Positions 44,619 through 56,630 of a stretch of DNA of 64,000 bases are shown in pieces. Position numbers and translations under genes: made by a program. Source of the stretch: Triticum aestivum (Eukaryota > Streptophyta > Magnoliopsida > Poales > Poaceae); contig NC_057809.1 in the NCBI RefSeq assembly GCF_018294505.1, positions 504,864,506-504,928,505 of the forward strand, in the 5' to 3' direction. Position 1 is the first letter of the stretch, and each line of letters begins with the position of its first letter. Under the pieces are notes generated by a model. The model ran no database searches. It saw only the letters and a list, made by a program, of their open reading frames with translations, and had not been told where the DNA came from.

Positions 44619-46052
44619 CTAGTGCTCCGAGTGAACTTGAGTCGGCAGTTGCTGTTCGATCCACTCGGCGAGGAAATCTGCTATTTCTTGGGACTTGATA
44701 GCTTTCTTTGCCTCAAACTTGATATCCAAGGGAAGGAGTTCAATCGCCCATTTTGCCACTCGACCAGTTGCATCCCTGTTGTGCAGAATACCTGACAATG
44801 GAGCGTCGCTGACGACCGTAACAGAGTGGTCTGAGAAGTAGTGTGCAACCTTCTTCGTGGTCATGTAAATTCCATAGACAAGCTTCTGATAGTGAGGATA
44901 TCTCTGCTTTGACGGGGTCAGGACTTCAGAAATATAATAAACTGGGCGTTGAACTTTGTACGCTTTTCCTTCTTCTTCCCGCTCGACCGTAAGTACTATA
45001 CTGACGACTTGTCCAATGGCTGCTATATAAAGCAAAAGAGGCTCTTTTCTGATTGGCGCAGCAAGCACCGGCTGGGTGGAAAGCAGTGCTTTTAGCTCTG
45101 CAAATGATGTATCAGCTTCTAGAGTCCACTCGAACGCATCTGATTTCTTCATCAGTCGGTAAAGAGGCAGGGCCTTTTCACCGAGGCGAGAAATGAATCG
45201 ACTTAGGGCGGCCAAGCAACCAGTAAGCTTCTGGACATCATGCACACGCACAGGGCGTTTCATCCGAAGTATAGCGCCTACTTTCTCTGGGTTAGCATCG
45301 ATTCCTCGTTCAGAAACAAGAAAACCAAGTAACTTTCTGCCTGGAACTCCAAACGTGCACTTTGATGGATTGAGCTTGATATCATACCTTTTGAGGTTGG
45401 CAAAGGTTTCGGCGAGGTCGGTCAGCAGGTCAGAACCTTTACGTGACTTGACCACAATGTCATCCATGTATGCTTCCACATTCCGACTGATCTGAGTGAG
45501 CAGGCACTTCTGAATCATTCGCATAAATGTGGCTCCGGTGTTCTTCAAGCCGAATGGCATTGTGACATAACAGAAGCACCCGAACGGGGTGATAAAAGCT
45601 GTCTTTATTTCCTTGGGTCCGTACAGACGGATCTGGTGGTACCCGGAGTAGGCATCCAAAAAGGACAAACGCTTGCACCCAGCAGTTGAGTCGACTATCT
45701 GATTGATGCGAGGGAGAGGGAAGTGATCTTTCGGGCAGGCCTGATTGATATGCTTGAAATCGATGCACATGCGGAGTGAGTCATCTTTATTTGGGACCAT
45801 GACAACATTGGCTAACCACTCGGAGTGGTAAATCTCTCGGATAAACTCAGCTGCCAAAAGTCGAGCCACCTCTTCGTCGATTGCTTTTCTTTTCTGGACG
45901 GCGGACCGTCGAAGATGCTCTTTGACTGGTTTCACTTTCGGGTCGACTCGCAAACGATTCTCAGCCAGTCCCCTGGGAACACCTGGCATGTCAGAAGGCT
46001 TCCATGCAAAGATGTCCCAGTTCTCACGGAGGAACTGGATGAGCGCTTCTTC
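44619..46052 (-). pseudogene. Reverse transcriptase-RNase H of element D
   Basis: A long open stretch follows the TAG that ends gag-protease: FAWKPSDMPGVPRG, MCIDFKHINQACPKD, FLDAYSGYHQI (deleted in element C), TAFITPFGCFCYVTMPFGLK and AYMDDIVVKSR (catalytic MDD). It then continues into RNase H (LLLYIAAIGQVVSIVL...KWAIELLPLDIKFE) and a TAG just before the second RNase H (MFFDGS). The RT core looks intact. The pseudogene call rests on the surrounding breaks. Confidence 0.85.
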
Positions 46053-48996
46053 CTATTTGGAGTCGAGTGTGGTCGAAATGTGGGTCGGAGCTGCATTGGG
46101 GTCCGTCAGGTGAATGTGAACAGACTTCGTCCCGCCAGACGACTGGAATGCTGAATCCGTGGCTGGCTTCTTGGCTCGCAACAAGTCACTTGGGTCTGCA
46201 TTTTTCTGGTATTCTTGCAATTCTGCCACGGCCATCTGGGCATCGGCGATCTTTGAGCCCTTCTGGAAACACTCTTTCACCTTTTTCCGATTACCAGAGA
46301 TAGTGATCACTCCTCTGGGACCATGCATCTTCAGTTTGAGGTACACATAACAAGGTCGAGCCATGAATCGTGCATAAGCTGGCCTGCCCAGAATTGCATG
46401 ATACGCACTCTGAAAATCCATGACTTCAAACGTCAACTTTTCTTTGTGGTAATTTTTGGCATCACCGAAAACCACGTCGAGTGCAATCTGACCGAGGGAC
46501 GCAGCCTTCTTGCCTGGGATGACCCCATGGAAACTCATGTGGCTTTCACTGAGTCTGGACATCAGAATGCCCATTCCTTTCAACGTTTCTGCGTACAGAA
46601 TGTTCAGGCCACTGCCACCATCCATCAGGACCTTTGTCAGTCGAGTGCCTTCGACCACCGGGTCGACCACCAGCGCTTGCCTCCCAGGGATGGCGATGTG
46701 CGCTGGGTGATCAGACTGGTTGAACGTAATGGCAGTCTGCGACCATTTCAAGTAATTGGGTGTCGCCGGAGCGACCATGTTCACTTCTCTGTTGATGACT
46801 TTCAATCGACTCTTGTTTTCAACATCAGCAAAAATCATCAGAGTGGAATTCACGTGAGGATAACCATCATCATCTTCCCCTTCACTCTCAGCCTTGTCTG
46901 CCTCCTTCTCCTTTTCCTTGGGTTGTTTCTCTCGGAACTGCTGGATCAGGAGCCGACACTGTCGAGTGGTATGCTTCGGGTAAATGAAATTACCTTCTTT
47001 GTATTTTTTGGTGTGGACGTCATTTCCATCTTGATCTTTTACTTTCTTGGGGTTCCACGACCCTTTGGGCTTTCCCTTGAACTTTCCTTGAACCACAGCC
47101 AAGGCCTCACCCGGAGCAGCTGGTTCGGCCTTGCATTTTTGTTTCCGACTGGAGTTTCCTCCTCCGGCCTTGTGGGCGACTGCTTTGTGCTTGCTGCTCC
47201 GTGGTCGCTCCTCCTCTTCACCATTGGCATACTTGGTGGCGATTTCCATCATCCGAGTCAAAGTCATGTTTCCTGTCCGACCGAATTTCAGATTCAACTC
47301 TCGGTACCTGACGCCTTCCTTGAAAGCACAAATTGCCTGATGATCAGACACATCTTCTACCGTGTGGTGTAGGGTGATCCACCTCTGGATATAATCTCTC
47401 AAAGTTTCATTCGGTTTCTAGACGCGACACTGTAATTCTGTCAAACCTGCTGGCCGCTTTCAAGTACCCTCAAACATTTTGACAAACACTCAGGCGAGAT
47501 CTTCCCAAGTATAGATGCTACCAGGCGCCAACTGATTCAGCCACGCCCTAGCCGAGCCCTCCAACATCAGAGGAAGGTGTTTCATGGCCACCTCATCATT
47601 GCTGCCACCAGTCTGGACAGCCACTCGGTAGTTTTTGAGCCAGGTGTCAGGCTTGGACTCTTACTGACTCCAGTCACCAACCTAAAGTTGGGGGGAATCG
47701 CTGCAGCTCTGATAGCTCTGCTGAAGTACTCTGGGCCAGAGACATGCACCCTGTTGCTGGTTTGCGGCCCTCTATTATGGCCATCTCGGTGAGCTCTGTT
47801 TCTGTCGACCAAGCCTTGTACGAGAATAGATCTCGCATCAAAGCCTGGCACCCTGGGGTCGACTGGAATACCTCTTCCGACGCTATTAGGGCGCCTGTCT
47901 TCATGTGGCCGCGGCACGTACGACCCACTCCTTGGAGGAGGCGTGGGCACTCGACGGCGACCATCGCGATCGGCTCGATGATCATACTGCTCCTGGTTTC
48001 TGTACTGATCACGCCGCTCTCCACGTCCCTCACGCCTCGGGGGCGATCTCGGGCTATGGGCCGACTGGACCGTATCTGCGACCATAGATCTGCTATGGAT
48101 CCTATCCCGTGACTGAGACACGGCCGTATTCTGCTCTCCTACTGCCCGGAGCAAGGCCCTGATCTGCGCCAGACCTCAGCCAGCTTCTGACTGAGAAGGT
48201 TGAATCGACTCTACAATCCGGGCCACAACTGCTAGGTTTTGGATCGGTGTTCGGTATACCTGAGCCGGAGGTGGAAAAAGTTGGCGTCGACTAGACTCAG
48301 GAGCACGTTGACGAGCGCGATCGTCGAGTGCGCGTTGTAGGTTCTCCAGCCGGGTGCGCTCAGCCAGATTGGCCAAGCGAGCCTGTTCCAAGGCCTGGGC
48401 CTTGGGCGTTTCTCCAACTATAGGAGTATGCAGGGCATCCATGTTTCGGCGATGAAGTTCTTCTCTCTGCTGCGAGGAGAGAGGCTCAGGGCGGTACTCC
48501 TCGTGAACGCGCAACGGATCACCGTTCCCGTCACCTCCGTCTTCACGATCGAAGCCAGGAGGACCGCATGGTCCATTGACCATCAGGACTTCCGTTGCTG
48601 AGTCATTGTTGCCGCACTCGGATGCAGTCTCTACGGAGCCAGTCGACAGATCGAACAAGCCGTAGAGAGACTCGTCGGGCTCGAGCACCGCGACTTGAGG
48701 GGTGGCCGACTGGCGGGCCACCGCATGCTTCACCCACCGTTGAACCCTTGACCGGCCGGTGCGCTTGTTCCGACGGGTCGCGGGGAGGGGGAAATCGTAG
48801 GACTCGACTGGTACTGGGTCGACGGTTGTCGCGGGAGGACGCCGCGGACGCACGCGTGAAAGTGCGTCGCCCCGCGGGCGGGGAGCGCATCCACGTCGAG
48901 TGGTGCCTCCTGAAGCCAAGCGGAGTCGTCGGCGACAAACACGAGCGCGCCGAGATGGATCTCGCGGCCCCCAGCCAAACCTCCGCCTGGAACCAT
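46053..48996 (-). pseudogene. gag-protease of element D, several breaks
   Basis: The likely start is the ATG at 48996 (MVPGGGLAGGREIHLGALVF). The N-terminal extension shifts frame before 48919 and continues to 48176. The capsid-like region (about 47600-47300, MLEGSARAWLNQLAPGS, KPNETLRDYIQRW) has stops at 47492, 47462 and 47420. The Lys-rich region and the protease (KVLMDGGSGLNILYAETL) follow in one long frame to a TAG at 46055-46053. That TAG has the same position and AAATAGGAA context as in element C. Gag is non-functional as assembled. Confidence 0.8.
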
Positions 48997-49050
48997 GATG
49001 ATGGGGATTGGAAAAATTGCAACTTCTCCAATAAGTCGCTAAGACACCTA

Positions 49051-49067
49051 CCCCATGGTGGGCGCCA
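49051..49067 (-). other. Primer binding site of element D (tRNA-Lys type)
   Basis: The minus strand reads TGGCGCCCACCATGGGG, one base from the site of element C, two bases after the LTR. Confidence 0.8.
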
Positions 49068-49069
49068 AC

Positions 49070-49621
49070 TGTCGTGGATCTAAGACTGACAGTAGAATGG
49101 GGGGTAAGTATGAGGAGGCAAGATCCTAGCTATGGAGTAGTTGTACACACGAGTTTTATGAGTTCAGGCCCTTCTCGGAGGAAGTAACATCCCTACGTCT
49201 TGGTGCCCTGAGGCGGTCGACTGGATTATACGTGTGTGTGTTTACAAAAGTGCGACCCCCTGTCCCAGAGGAGGGGGGTGGCTTATATAGAGTGCGCCAG
49301 GACCCCAGCTCCCCTCCGTTACACAGGGTTCAATGTTCATAAAGGTGGGGCGTTACTGGTAACGTCTACAATAAAGTGTTATAAATGCCCATAATTCTAT
49401 GGTTTAAGTCGCGACCGTTGCAAAGTGGAGGGCTTCTCGTCTTCTGGTGGTCGAGTGTCTTCAAGGTGGTCGAGTGTCTTCAAGGAATTCGAGTGAGCAC
49501 ATCTTCATGGTCGAGTGGACGATATTTTCTCTTTGATTGCTTCTGATTCTTTGTAAAGATGTCCTCGGGGAGGGTATGCTGGACAGGTCCATGACCCTAC
49601 CCTAGGTACATAGCTTCATCA
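49070..49621 (-). repeat. 5' LTR of element D
   Basis: 552 bp, TG...CA. The minus-strand TATA motif TATATAAG is at 49282-49289. It is flanked on the right by the target duplication GCGTG. Confidence 0.9.
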
Positions 49622-49745
49622 GCGTGCGCTCCCCTCCTAGGGAGTCCGAATAGGACAAGGAGGAGGGGGCGCGGCCCCCTTTTCTCTCCCTCTCCCTCTC
49701 CTTCCTTTTCCCTCCGGTGGAAGAAAGGAAAAAGGGGGTGGTGAA

Positions 49746-49773
49746 TCCTACTAGGAGTGGAGTCCTAGTAGGA
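49746..49773. repeat. 11-bp stem hairpin near the TATA box in solo LTR E
   Basis: TCCTACTAGGA and TCCTAGTAGGA flank GTGGAG, about 50 bp before the TATA-like CCTTTATATACGGG (about 49818-49831). Confidence 0.8.
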
Positions 49774-50802
49774 CTCCCCCCATGGCGCGCCCCTCCTGGC
49801 TGGTAGCCTCCTCCTCCCCTCCTTTATATACGGGGGTGGGGGCACCCCAAAGGCACATCAATTGTTCTCTTAACCGTGTGCGGTGCCCCCCTCCAAAGTT
49901 TACTCCTCCGGTCATAGCGTCGTAGTGCTTAGGCGAAGCCCTGCGCAGATCACATCACCATCACCGTCATCATGTCGTAGTGCTGACGGAACTCTCCCTC
50001 GATCCTCTGCTGGATCAAGAGTTCGAGGGACGTCATCGAGCTAAACGTGTGCTGTACACGAAGGTGTCGTACGTTCGGTACTAAGATCGGTTGGATCACG
50101 AAGACGGTCGACTACATCAACCGCGTTAACCTAATGCTTCCGCTATCGGTCTACGAGGGTACGTGGACACACTCTCCCCCTCTCGTTGCTATGCATCTCC
50201 TAGATAGATCTTGCGTGATCGTAGGAATTTTTTTGAAATTGCATGCTACGTTACCTAACAGTGGGCCCCCTGGCCAGCCTCCGCTGCCCATCTTCTTGTA
50301 TATAAGGTCATTTGCCCTAGAAAAAAAATGAGGAGAGCACTTTTGGGACGGAGCTCCGCCGTCTCGAGGTGGAACTTGGGCAGGAGCACTTTTGCTCTCA
50401 AGTGGAGCGGTTTCGTCGGGGATACTTCCCTCCGGGAGGGGGAAATCGAAGCCATCGTCATCACCAACAACACTCTCATCATGGGAGGGCCAATCTTCAT
50501 CAACATCTGCAACAACACCATCTCATCTCAAAACCCTAATTCATCTCTTGTGTTCAATCTTTGTATCAAAACCTCATATTGGTACCCGTGGTTGTAGTTG
50601 ATGCTAGCCTGTTTATTTGGTTGAAGATTATATGTTCAGATCTATTATACTATTCAATACCCCTATGATCTTGAGCATGAATATGTTTTGTGAGTAGTTA
50701 CTTTTATTCTTGAGGACATGGGAGAAGTCTCATCATAAGTAATCATGTGAATTTGATATTCGTTTGATATTTTGATGATATGTATGTTGTAACCTTTCTC
50801 AG

Positions 50803-51072
50803 GTTCATGATGTATTCCACGTATCACAGCTCCGCCGCTGCTTCAAGGACCCAATCCGAGCAGTGGATCATGAAGTGCTCGAGTTGCAACGGGACCTCTC
50901 CTATAAAGAGCATCCGGTCCGCATTCTCGACCAAGCTGAACGCCGCACACGTCAGAAGGCGATCAAGTTCCTCAAGGTCCAGTGGTCCGACCATTCTAAA
51001 GATGAATCCACTTGGGAATGTGAGGATCGCCTACGTGATGAATACCCCGCACTATTTCCTTCTACCTCCTAA
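50803..51072 (+). pseudogene. C-terminal integrase/chromodomain fragment of element I
   Basis: 89 codons to a TAA: VHDVFHVSQLRRCF, then RTRQKAIKFLKVQWS and STWECEDRLRDEYPALF. This is the conserved integrase C-terminus plus chromodomain of Tekay/Del-type chromoviruses, which reads histone marks and guides integration. Everything upstream is missing. Confidence 0.85.
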
Positions 51073-51095
51073 ATCTCGGGACGATATTTCTTCTA

Positions 51096-51107
51096 GTGAA
51101 GGAGAAT
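51096..51107 (+). other. Polypurine tract of element I
   Basis: GTGAAGGAGAAT lies directly before the LTR start TGTGACGCCC. Confidence 0.65.
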
Positions 51108-52189
51108 TGTGACGCCCGGATAATTATGCTACAGTAAACCTACGCTAATGATGCCATGTCACCTCTGTTACTATTGCTAACCTTGCGCTAGATCAAAACA
51201 TTTCAAAATCAAATTTGAATTTTTGACAAACAATAAAAGTTTTGAAATATCAAAACTAAAATGTTCGAAATGTGACATAATTAAGTTTACTAAATTAGAT
51301 GCAACCTATGTATTTTTCCAAAACTAAAATCTTTAGGAAATGAGAGAAAATAGAAAAGAAAATAAATAAAAAGGAAAAGAACAAAAACAGAAAACAAAAC
51401 TACCAAATAAAAAAAAGAAAAGGAAACCCCACCCCCACTGGACCGGCCACCCCACTCACCTTATCCCCCAACCTACCGAAACCCTAACCACCCCATCCAC
51501 TCCACTCCCTCCCCACATCGTTCCCCTCCCCCCCCCGATCCAGATCGGATCGGGGCTCGCACGCACGACATCGTCGCCGCCTGGAGCGCCTCTTCCTCGG
51601 CCACCTCATCGTCAACCACGTCGCCTCCTCGCCGTCCTCTCCGTCATCGCATCGTGCACGTCGTCCTCCCCACGCCCCGCTGCCTAAATCCCTACGGCCT
51701 CCGTGAGCTCCCTCTCTCCTCCTCTCTCCCTCGTGCACACGCGCTCACGGCCGCGGCCTCCTCCGCGTGGCTCCGCTGTCACCACCGTGACCCTGCTGCC
51801 CCCTCGCGCCATCTCGCGCCTGCTGTCGTCCCGAGGCCACCGCCTCCACCCCGCAGTCGTTCGCTGCCCGTGCTACGCCCGCATTGAACGCGCTAGCGGG
51901 CCGCGCTCCCTGTCCTTCACGCGCGTGCCCGCACCCCACCTCGCTGCAGTCATCATGCTCCGCACCCGCCTCCCCTGCGCCGGCCGCGGTCACCGTGACC
52001 CAGGGCTATCGCTTCCACTGCGCCCCCCGCCTTTGCCTCGCCTGACTCCACACTCGCCCGCTCCGGTTCCTGCTCGCCGCGCGCATGGCCCCACCTCGTC
52101 GGCGCTGCGGTGGCCTTGTCGGCCCACGCGCCCGCAGCCCCCCCTCGCTCGTGACGCTGCCCCCAGCGCTCCCACGCGCGCGCGGCCCT

Positions 52190-52554
52190 NNNNNNNNNNN
52201 NNNNNNNNNNNNNNNNNNNNNNNNNNNNNNNNNNNNNNNNNNNNNNNNNNNNNNNNNNNNNNNNNNNNNNNNNNNNNNNNNNNNNNNNNNNNNNNNNNNN
52301 NNNNNNNNNNNNNNNNNNNNNNNNNNNNNNNNNNNNNNNNNNNNNNNNNNNNNNNNNNNNNNNNNNNNNNNNNNNNNNNNNNNNNNNNNNNNNNNNNNNN
52401 NNNNNNNNNNNNNNNNNNNNNNNNNNNNNNNNNNNNNNNNNNNNNNNNNNNNNNNNNNNNNNNNNNNNNNNNNNNNNNNNNNNNNNNNNNNNNNNNNNNN
52501 NNNNNNNNNNNNNNNNNNNNNNNNNNNNNNNNNNNNNNNNNNNNNNNNNNNNNN
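52190..52554. other. Assembly gap (365 N)
   Basis: A run of N in the most GC-rich part of the LTR of I. Any reading frame drawn through it is unsupported. Confidence 0.95.
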
Positions 52555-53144
52555 GCTCCGGCGCCCGGCGCACGCGCCTGCACCACCGGGGCGAAGCCCC
52601 GGTTAGCCCCGCACCCGTGCCTGCTAAGCAGCGCCCGATAGGCCCCTCTGCCTATGGCATGTGGGGCCCACCCTAATTAACATGTTTAGTCTATGACAGG
52701 TGGGTCCCACTAGACCCACATGTCAGGTTTGACTCCAGTCAACCACACTATTGACTAATGATGTCACACCTACGTCATGCTGACGTCATCCCATAATATT
52801 ATGGATAATGTTGATTTAAATTAATTAAATAAATTTTAGAAAATGTTTAAAACTTTAGAAAACCATAGATAATAATCCGTAGCTCAGAACGACGAGACGA
52901 ATCCGAATACGGGGTCCATTTGTCAGCCACATGTCCCTAGCATAGGGAATATGCAACATTTCACCTCGGGTTCATCTGTTCGAAAATGCGAAACACCGGA
53001 ATACTTTCCCGGATGTTTCCCCCTTTGCCGATATCACCTACTACCGCATCAGGGCACACCTAGCACCTCTCATTGTCATGCCATGCATCGTCATGCATAT
53101 GTTTGCATTATATTTATTGTTTCTTCCCCCTCTTCTCTTGTTAG

Positions 53145-54641
53145 ACACTGAGACTGACGCCGCTGCTACCCAGTACGACTATGAAGTTTACGACCCCTCC
53201 TTCTTGCCAGAGCAACCAGGCAAGCCCCCCCCCCACTTGATCAACCTGATATCGCCTATTCCTTCTCTCCACTGCTTGCATTAGAGTAGTGTAGCATGTT
53301 ACTGCTTTTCGTTAATCCTATTCTGATGCATAGCCTATCTTTGCTACTACTATTGTTACCTTTACCTGCAATCCTAAATGGTTAGTATAGGATGCTAGTA
53401 TTCCATCAGTGGCCCTACATTCTTATTAGTCTGCCATGCTATACTTTCGGGTCATGATCACGTCGGGTGTTGATCATGAATATATACTATATACTTTACA
53501 TGATACATGTGGTGACTAAAGTCGGGTCGGCTCGTTGAGTACCCGTGGTTGATTCACGAATTGGGGGCTGAAAGGACATACTTTCCCAACGGCCCTCTGT
53601 GTGGATCTTTGTGGCGGAGCGACATGGCAGGTTGTGACCACCTAGGAGACAGGTGGGCCTGGTCCCTGGTCAGCGTCTGCGGTTACTTCTAAATAACACG
53701 CTTAACGAGATCTTGGTATTTGATCTGAGTCTGGCTACGAGCCTATACGCACTAACGAACTACGCGGGAACAGTTATGGGCACTCAACGTCGTGGTATCA
53801 GCCGAAGCTCTTTTTGACGTTAGCGGTTGAGCGACACGCGCCGAATTGGACTGGAAGCCTACGCTAGTATTAAGGGGGGCTAGGTCTGCTTCCAGCCGCC
53901 CACGCAGCATGCAGGAGTGCAATGGGCGATGGGCCCAAACCCCTATGTGCTTAGGATTTAGACCGGTGTGCTGACATCTCTGTTGAGTCTAGGTGGGGTT
54001 GCGACGTGTTGATCTTCCGAGGCCGGGCATGACCCAGGAAAATGTGTCCGGCCGGAGGGATCGAGCGTCTTGGGTTATGTGGTGCACCCCAGTAGGGAAG
54101 TTTATCTATTAGAATAGCCATGTCCCTCGGTAAAAGGATGACCCAGAGTTGTACCTCGACATTATGACAACTAGAACCGGATACTTAATAAAACACACCC
54201 TTTCAAGTGCCAGATACAAAACGGTGATCGCTCTCTCACAGGATGATGAGGAGAGGATCGCCGGGTAGGATTATGCTATACGATGATACTTGGTGAACTT
54301 ACCATCTACTCTCTTCTATATGCTTCAAGATGGAGGCTGCCAGAAGCGTAGTCTTTGATAGGACTAGCTATCCCCCTCTTATTCTGGCATTCTGCAGTTC
54401 AGTCCACATATACTACCCATTTCATTGATAGAAATGCATATGTAGTGTAGATCTTTGCTTGTGAGTACTTTGGATGAGTACTCATGGTTTCTTTGATCCC
54501 CCTTTTCACCCGTTCCTTTCTTCTCGGTTGTCGCAACTAGATGCTCGAGCCCAGGAGCCAGACGCCACCGTCGATGACAACTCCTACTACACCGGAGGTG
54601 CCTACCACTACGTGCAGGCCGCTGACGATGACCAGGAGTAG
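53145..54641 (+). CDS. Putative spliced short ORF inside the LTR of element I
   Basis: Exon 53145-53219 follows a CTCTTGTTAG acceptor and encodes YDYEVYDPSFLPEQP. Its donor reads CAG/GCAAGC (GC-AG type). Exon 54541-54641 follows a GTCGCAACTAG acceptor and encodes DDNSYYTGGAYHYVQAADDD, ending at TAG 54639-54641. The junction phase fits (G + AT). The 5' end is not identified and may lie upstream. The peptide would be acidic and Tyr-rich. No function is known to me, and chance cannot be excluded from one copy. Confidence 0.35.
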
Positions 54642-54938
54642 TTTAGGAGGATCCCAGGTAGGAGGCATGTGCCACTTTCGATCTGTGTCCTGGTTTGTGC
54701 TAGCCATCTTATGGAAACTTTTTTAACTTATGGCTGTACTCAGATATTGTTGCTTCCTCTGACACGTCTATGATCAAGCACTTGTATTCGAGCCCTCGAG
54801 GCCCCTGGCTTGTATTATGATGCTTGTATGACTTATTTATGTTTTTAGAGTTGTATTGTGATATCTTCCCGTGAGTCCCGGATCTTGATCGTACACGTTT
54901 GTGTGCATGATTAGCGTACGATTAAATCGGGGCGTCAC

Positions 54939-55376
54939 ATTATGGTACCCAGACATTCTGAGTATGTGTTCACTGACAGAACTATTCACCTCCATTTTGC
55001 AGCTATAGAACTTGTTGCAGACTTCATATCTCTCAACTCGGGCATTTGCTTGAAATATTAATTTCAACTCCTGGAACATCTCATATGCTCCATGACATTC
55101 AAAACGTCTTTGAAGTCCCGATTATAAGCCGTAAAGCATGGCACACTGAACTATTGAGTAGTCATCAGCTTTAGTTTGCCAGACGTTCATAACATCCGGA
55201 GTTGCTCCTGCAACGGGTCTTGCACCTAGCGGTGCTTCCAGGACGTAATTCTTCTGTGCAGCAATGAGGATAATCCTCAAGTTATGGACCAAGTCCGTGT
55301 AGTTGCTACCATCATCTTTCAACTTAGCTTTCTCTAGGAACACATTAAAATTCAAGGGAACGGTAGCACGGGCCAT
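54939..55376 (-). pseudogene. gag fragment of element H
   Basis: The ATG at 55376 starts MARATVPLNFNVFLEKAKL and matches the F gag. A TAA replaces Glu at 55122-55124 (YGL-stop-SGLQRR). The frame continues to MFQELKLIFQANARVERYEV and stops at the junction with I. Confidence 0.88.
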
Positions 55377-56617
55377 TGATGTACAACAACATAGATATGC
55401 AAAAACTATCGGGACTAAGTTCATGATAAATTTAAGTTCAATTAATCATATTACTTAAGAACTCCCACTTAGATAGACATCCCCCTAGTCATCTAAATGA
55501 TCACGTGATCCATATCAACTAAACCATGTCCGATCATCACGTGAGATGGAGTAGTTTTCAATGGTGAACATCTCTATGTTGATCATATCTACTATGTGAT
55601 TCACGTTCGACCTTTCGGTCTCAGTGTTCCGAGGCCATATTTGCATATGCTAGGCTTGTCAAGTTTAACCCGAGTATTCTGCACGTGCAAAACTGTCTTG
55701 CACCTGTTGTATGGGAACGTAGAGCTTATCACACCCGATCATCATGTGGTGTCTCGGCACGACGAACTGTCACAACGGTGCATACTGAGGGAGAACACTT
55801 AAACCTTGAAATTTAGTGAGGGATCATCTTATAATGCTAACGTCGTACTAAGCAAAATAAGATGCATAAAAAGATAAACATCACATGCAATCAAAATATG
55901 TGACATGATATGGCCATCACCATCTTGTGCCTTTGATCTCCATCTCCAAAGCACCGTCATGATCTCCATCGTCACCGGCTTGACACCTTGATCTCCATCG
56001 TAGCATCGTTATCGTCTCGCCAACCATTTCTTCTACAACTATCGCTACCGCATAGAGAAAAGTAAAGAAATTACATGGCTATTGCATTTCATACAATAAA
56101 GCGACAACCATAAGGTTACTGCCAGTTGCCGATAACTTTTTACAAAACATGATCATCTCTCATACAATAACTTATGTCACATCATGTCTTGACCATATCA
56201 CATCACAACATGCCCTGCAAAAACAAGTTAGACGTCCTCTACTTTGTTGTTGCAAGTTTTACGTGGCTGCTACGGGCTTCTAGCAAGAACCGGTCTTACC
56301 TACACATCAAAATCATAACGATTTTTTGCCAAGTGTGGCATTTTAACTTTCAACAAGGACTGGCCGTAGTCAAATTCGATTCAACTAAAGTTGGAGAAAC
56401 ACACACCCGCCAGCAACCTTTATGCAAAACAAGTGGCATGTTTTCCGGTGGAACCGGTCTCATGAACGTGGTCATGTAAGGTTGGTCTGGGCCGCTTCAT
56501 TCAAAAATACCGCTAAATCAAAATAAGACGTTGGTGGTAAGCCGTATGACTATTATCGCCCACAACTCTTTGTGTTCTACTCGACGTACTCGTGCATATC
56601 ATCTACGCATAGACCTA
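55377..56617 (-). other. 5' leader of element H
   Basis: Homologous to the leader of F (34345-35562). No gene seen. Confidence 0.65.
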
Positions 56618-56629
56618 GCTCTGATGCCA
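56618..56629 (-). other. Primer binding site of element H (tRNA-iMet type)
   Basis: The minus strand reads TGGCATCAGAGC, one change from TGGTATCAGAGC. Confidence 0.8.
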
Positions 56630-56630
56630 C

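Larger units (their letters stand above)
27530..49621 (-). mobile_element. Element D: complete Tat-type Gypsy with antisense gene
   Basis: Both LTRs (27530-28094 and 49070-49621, TG...CA) and a perfect target duplication GCGTG (27525-27529 and 49622-49626) are present. In element orientation (minus): 5' LTR, tRNA-Lys-type primer site, gag-protease, RT-RNase H, second RNase H, integrase (ends 42841), tandem-repeat spacer, an opposite-strand spliced gene (37320-40990, plus), purine tract, 3' LTR. Copia element F is inserted at 28614-37286 and a gap of N lies in the repeat spacer. Gene order and antisense gene match element C, but the LTRs are unrelated by eye. Confidence 0.9.
24647..50260 (+). 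mobile_element. Element E: Copia solo LTR (Angela-like), interrupted
   Basis: Starts TGAAGGAAATATGCCCTAGAGG and ends CTACGTTACCTAACA, with target duplications GTGGG at 24642-24646 and 50261-50265. No internal domain is present, so it is a solo LTR formed by LTR-LTR recombination. Its three pieces (24647-24974, 26732-27529, 49622-50260) are separated by a SIRE/Maximus-like solo LTR and by element D. It is the same LTR type as element F but in the opposite orientation. A TATA box lies near 49822-49830. Confidence 0.85.
50803..54938 (+). mobile_element. Element I: chromovirus Gypsy, 3' end
   Basis: Only the last ~270 bp of pol (chromodomain region), the purine tract and a complete 3' LTR (51108-54938) remain. 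The left side joins directly to element K, so the 5' part was deleted. The right side is inserted in the gag of H. Confidence 0.8.
51108..54938 (+). repeat. 3' LTR of element I (about 3.8 kb)
   Basis: It has 8-bp terminal inverted repeats TGTGACGC...GCGTCACA. It is GC-rich at 51480-52650 (interrupted by N at 52190-52554) and AT-rich after that. It contains two exon-like blocks (53145-53219 and 54541-54641) that splice in frame. The unusual length is typical of some chromovirus families. Confidence 0.8.

Noticed and set aside
46323..47372. Plus-strand 349-codon frame across the D protease region
   Set aside because: Complement of the well-supported gag-protease frame, and its composition shows no domain.
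51703..52641. Long reading frames on both strands through the GC-rich region and N gap
   Set aside because: They run through 365 unknown bases, overlap on both strands, are Arg/Pro/Ala low complexity from high GC, and lie inside the LTR of element I.
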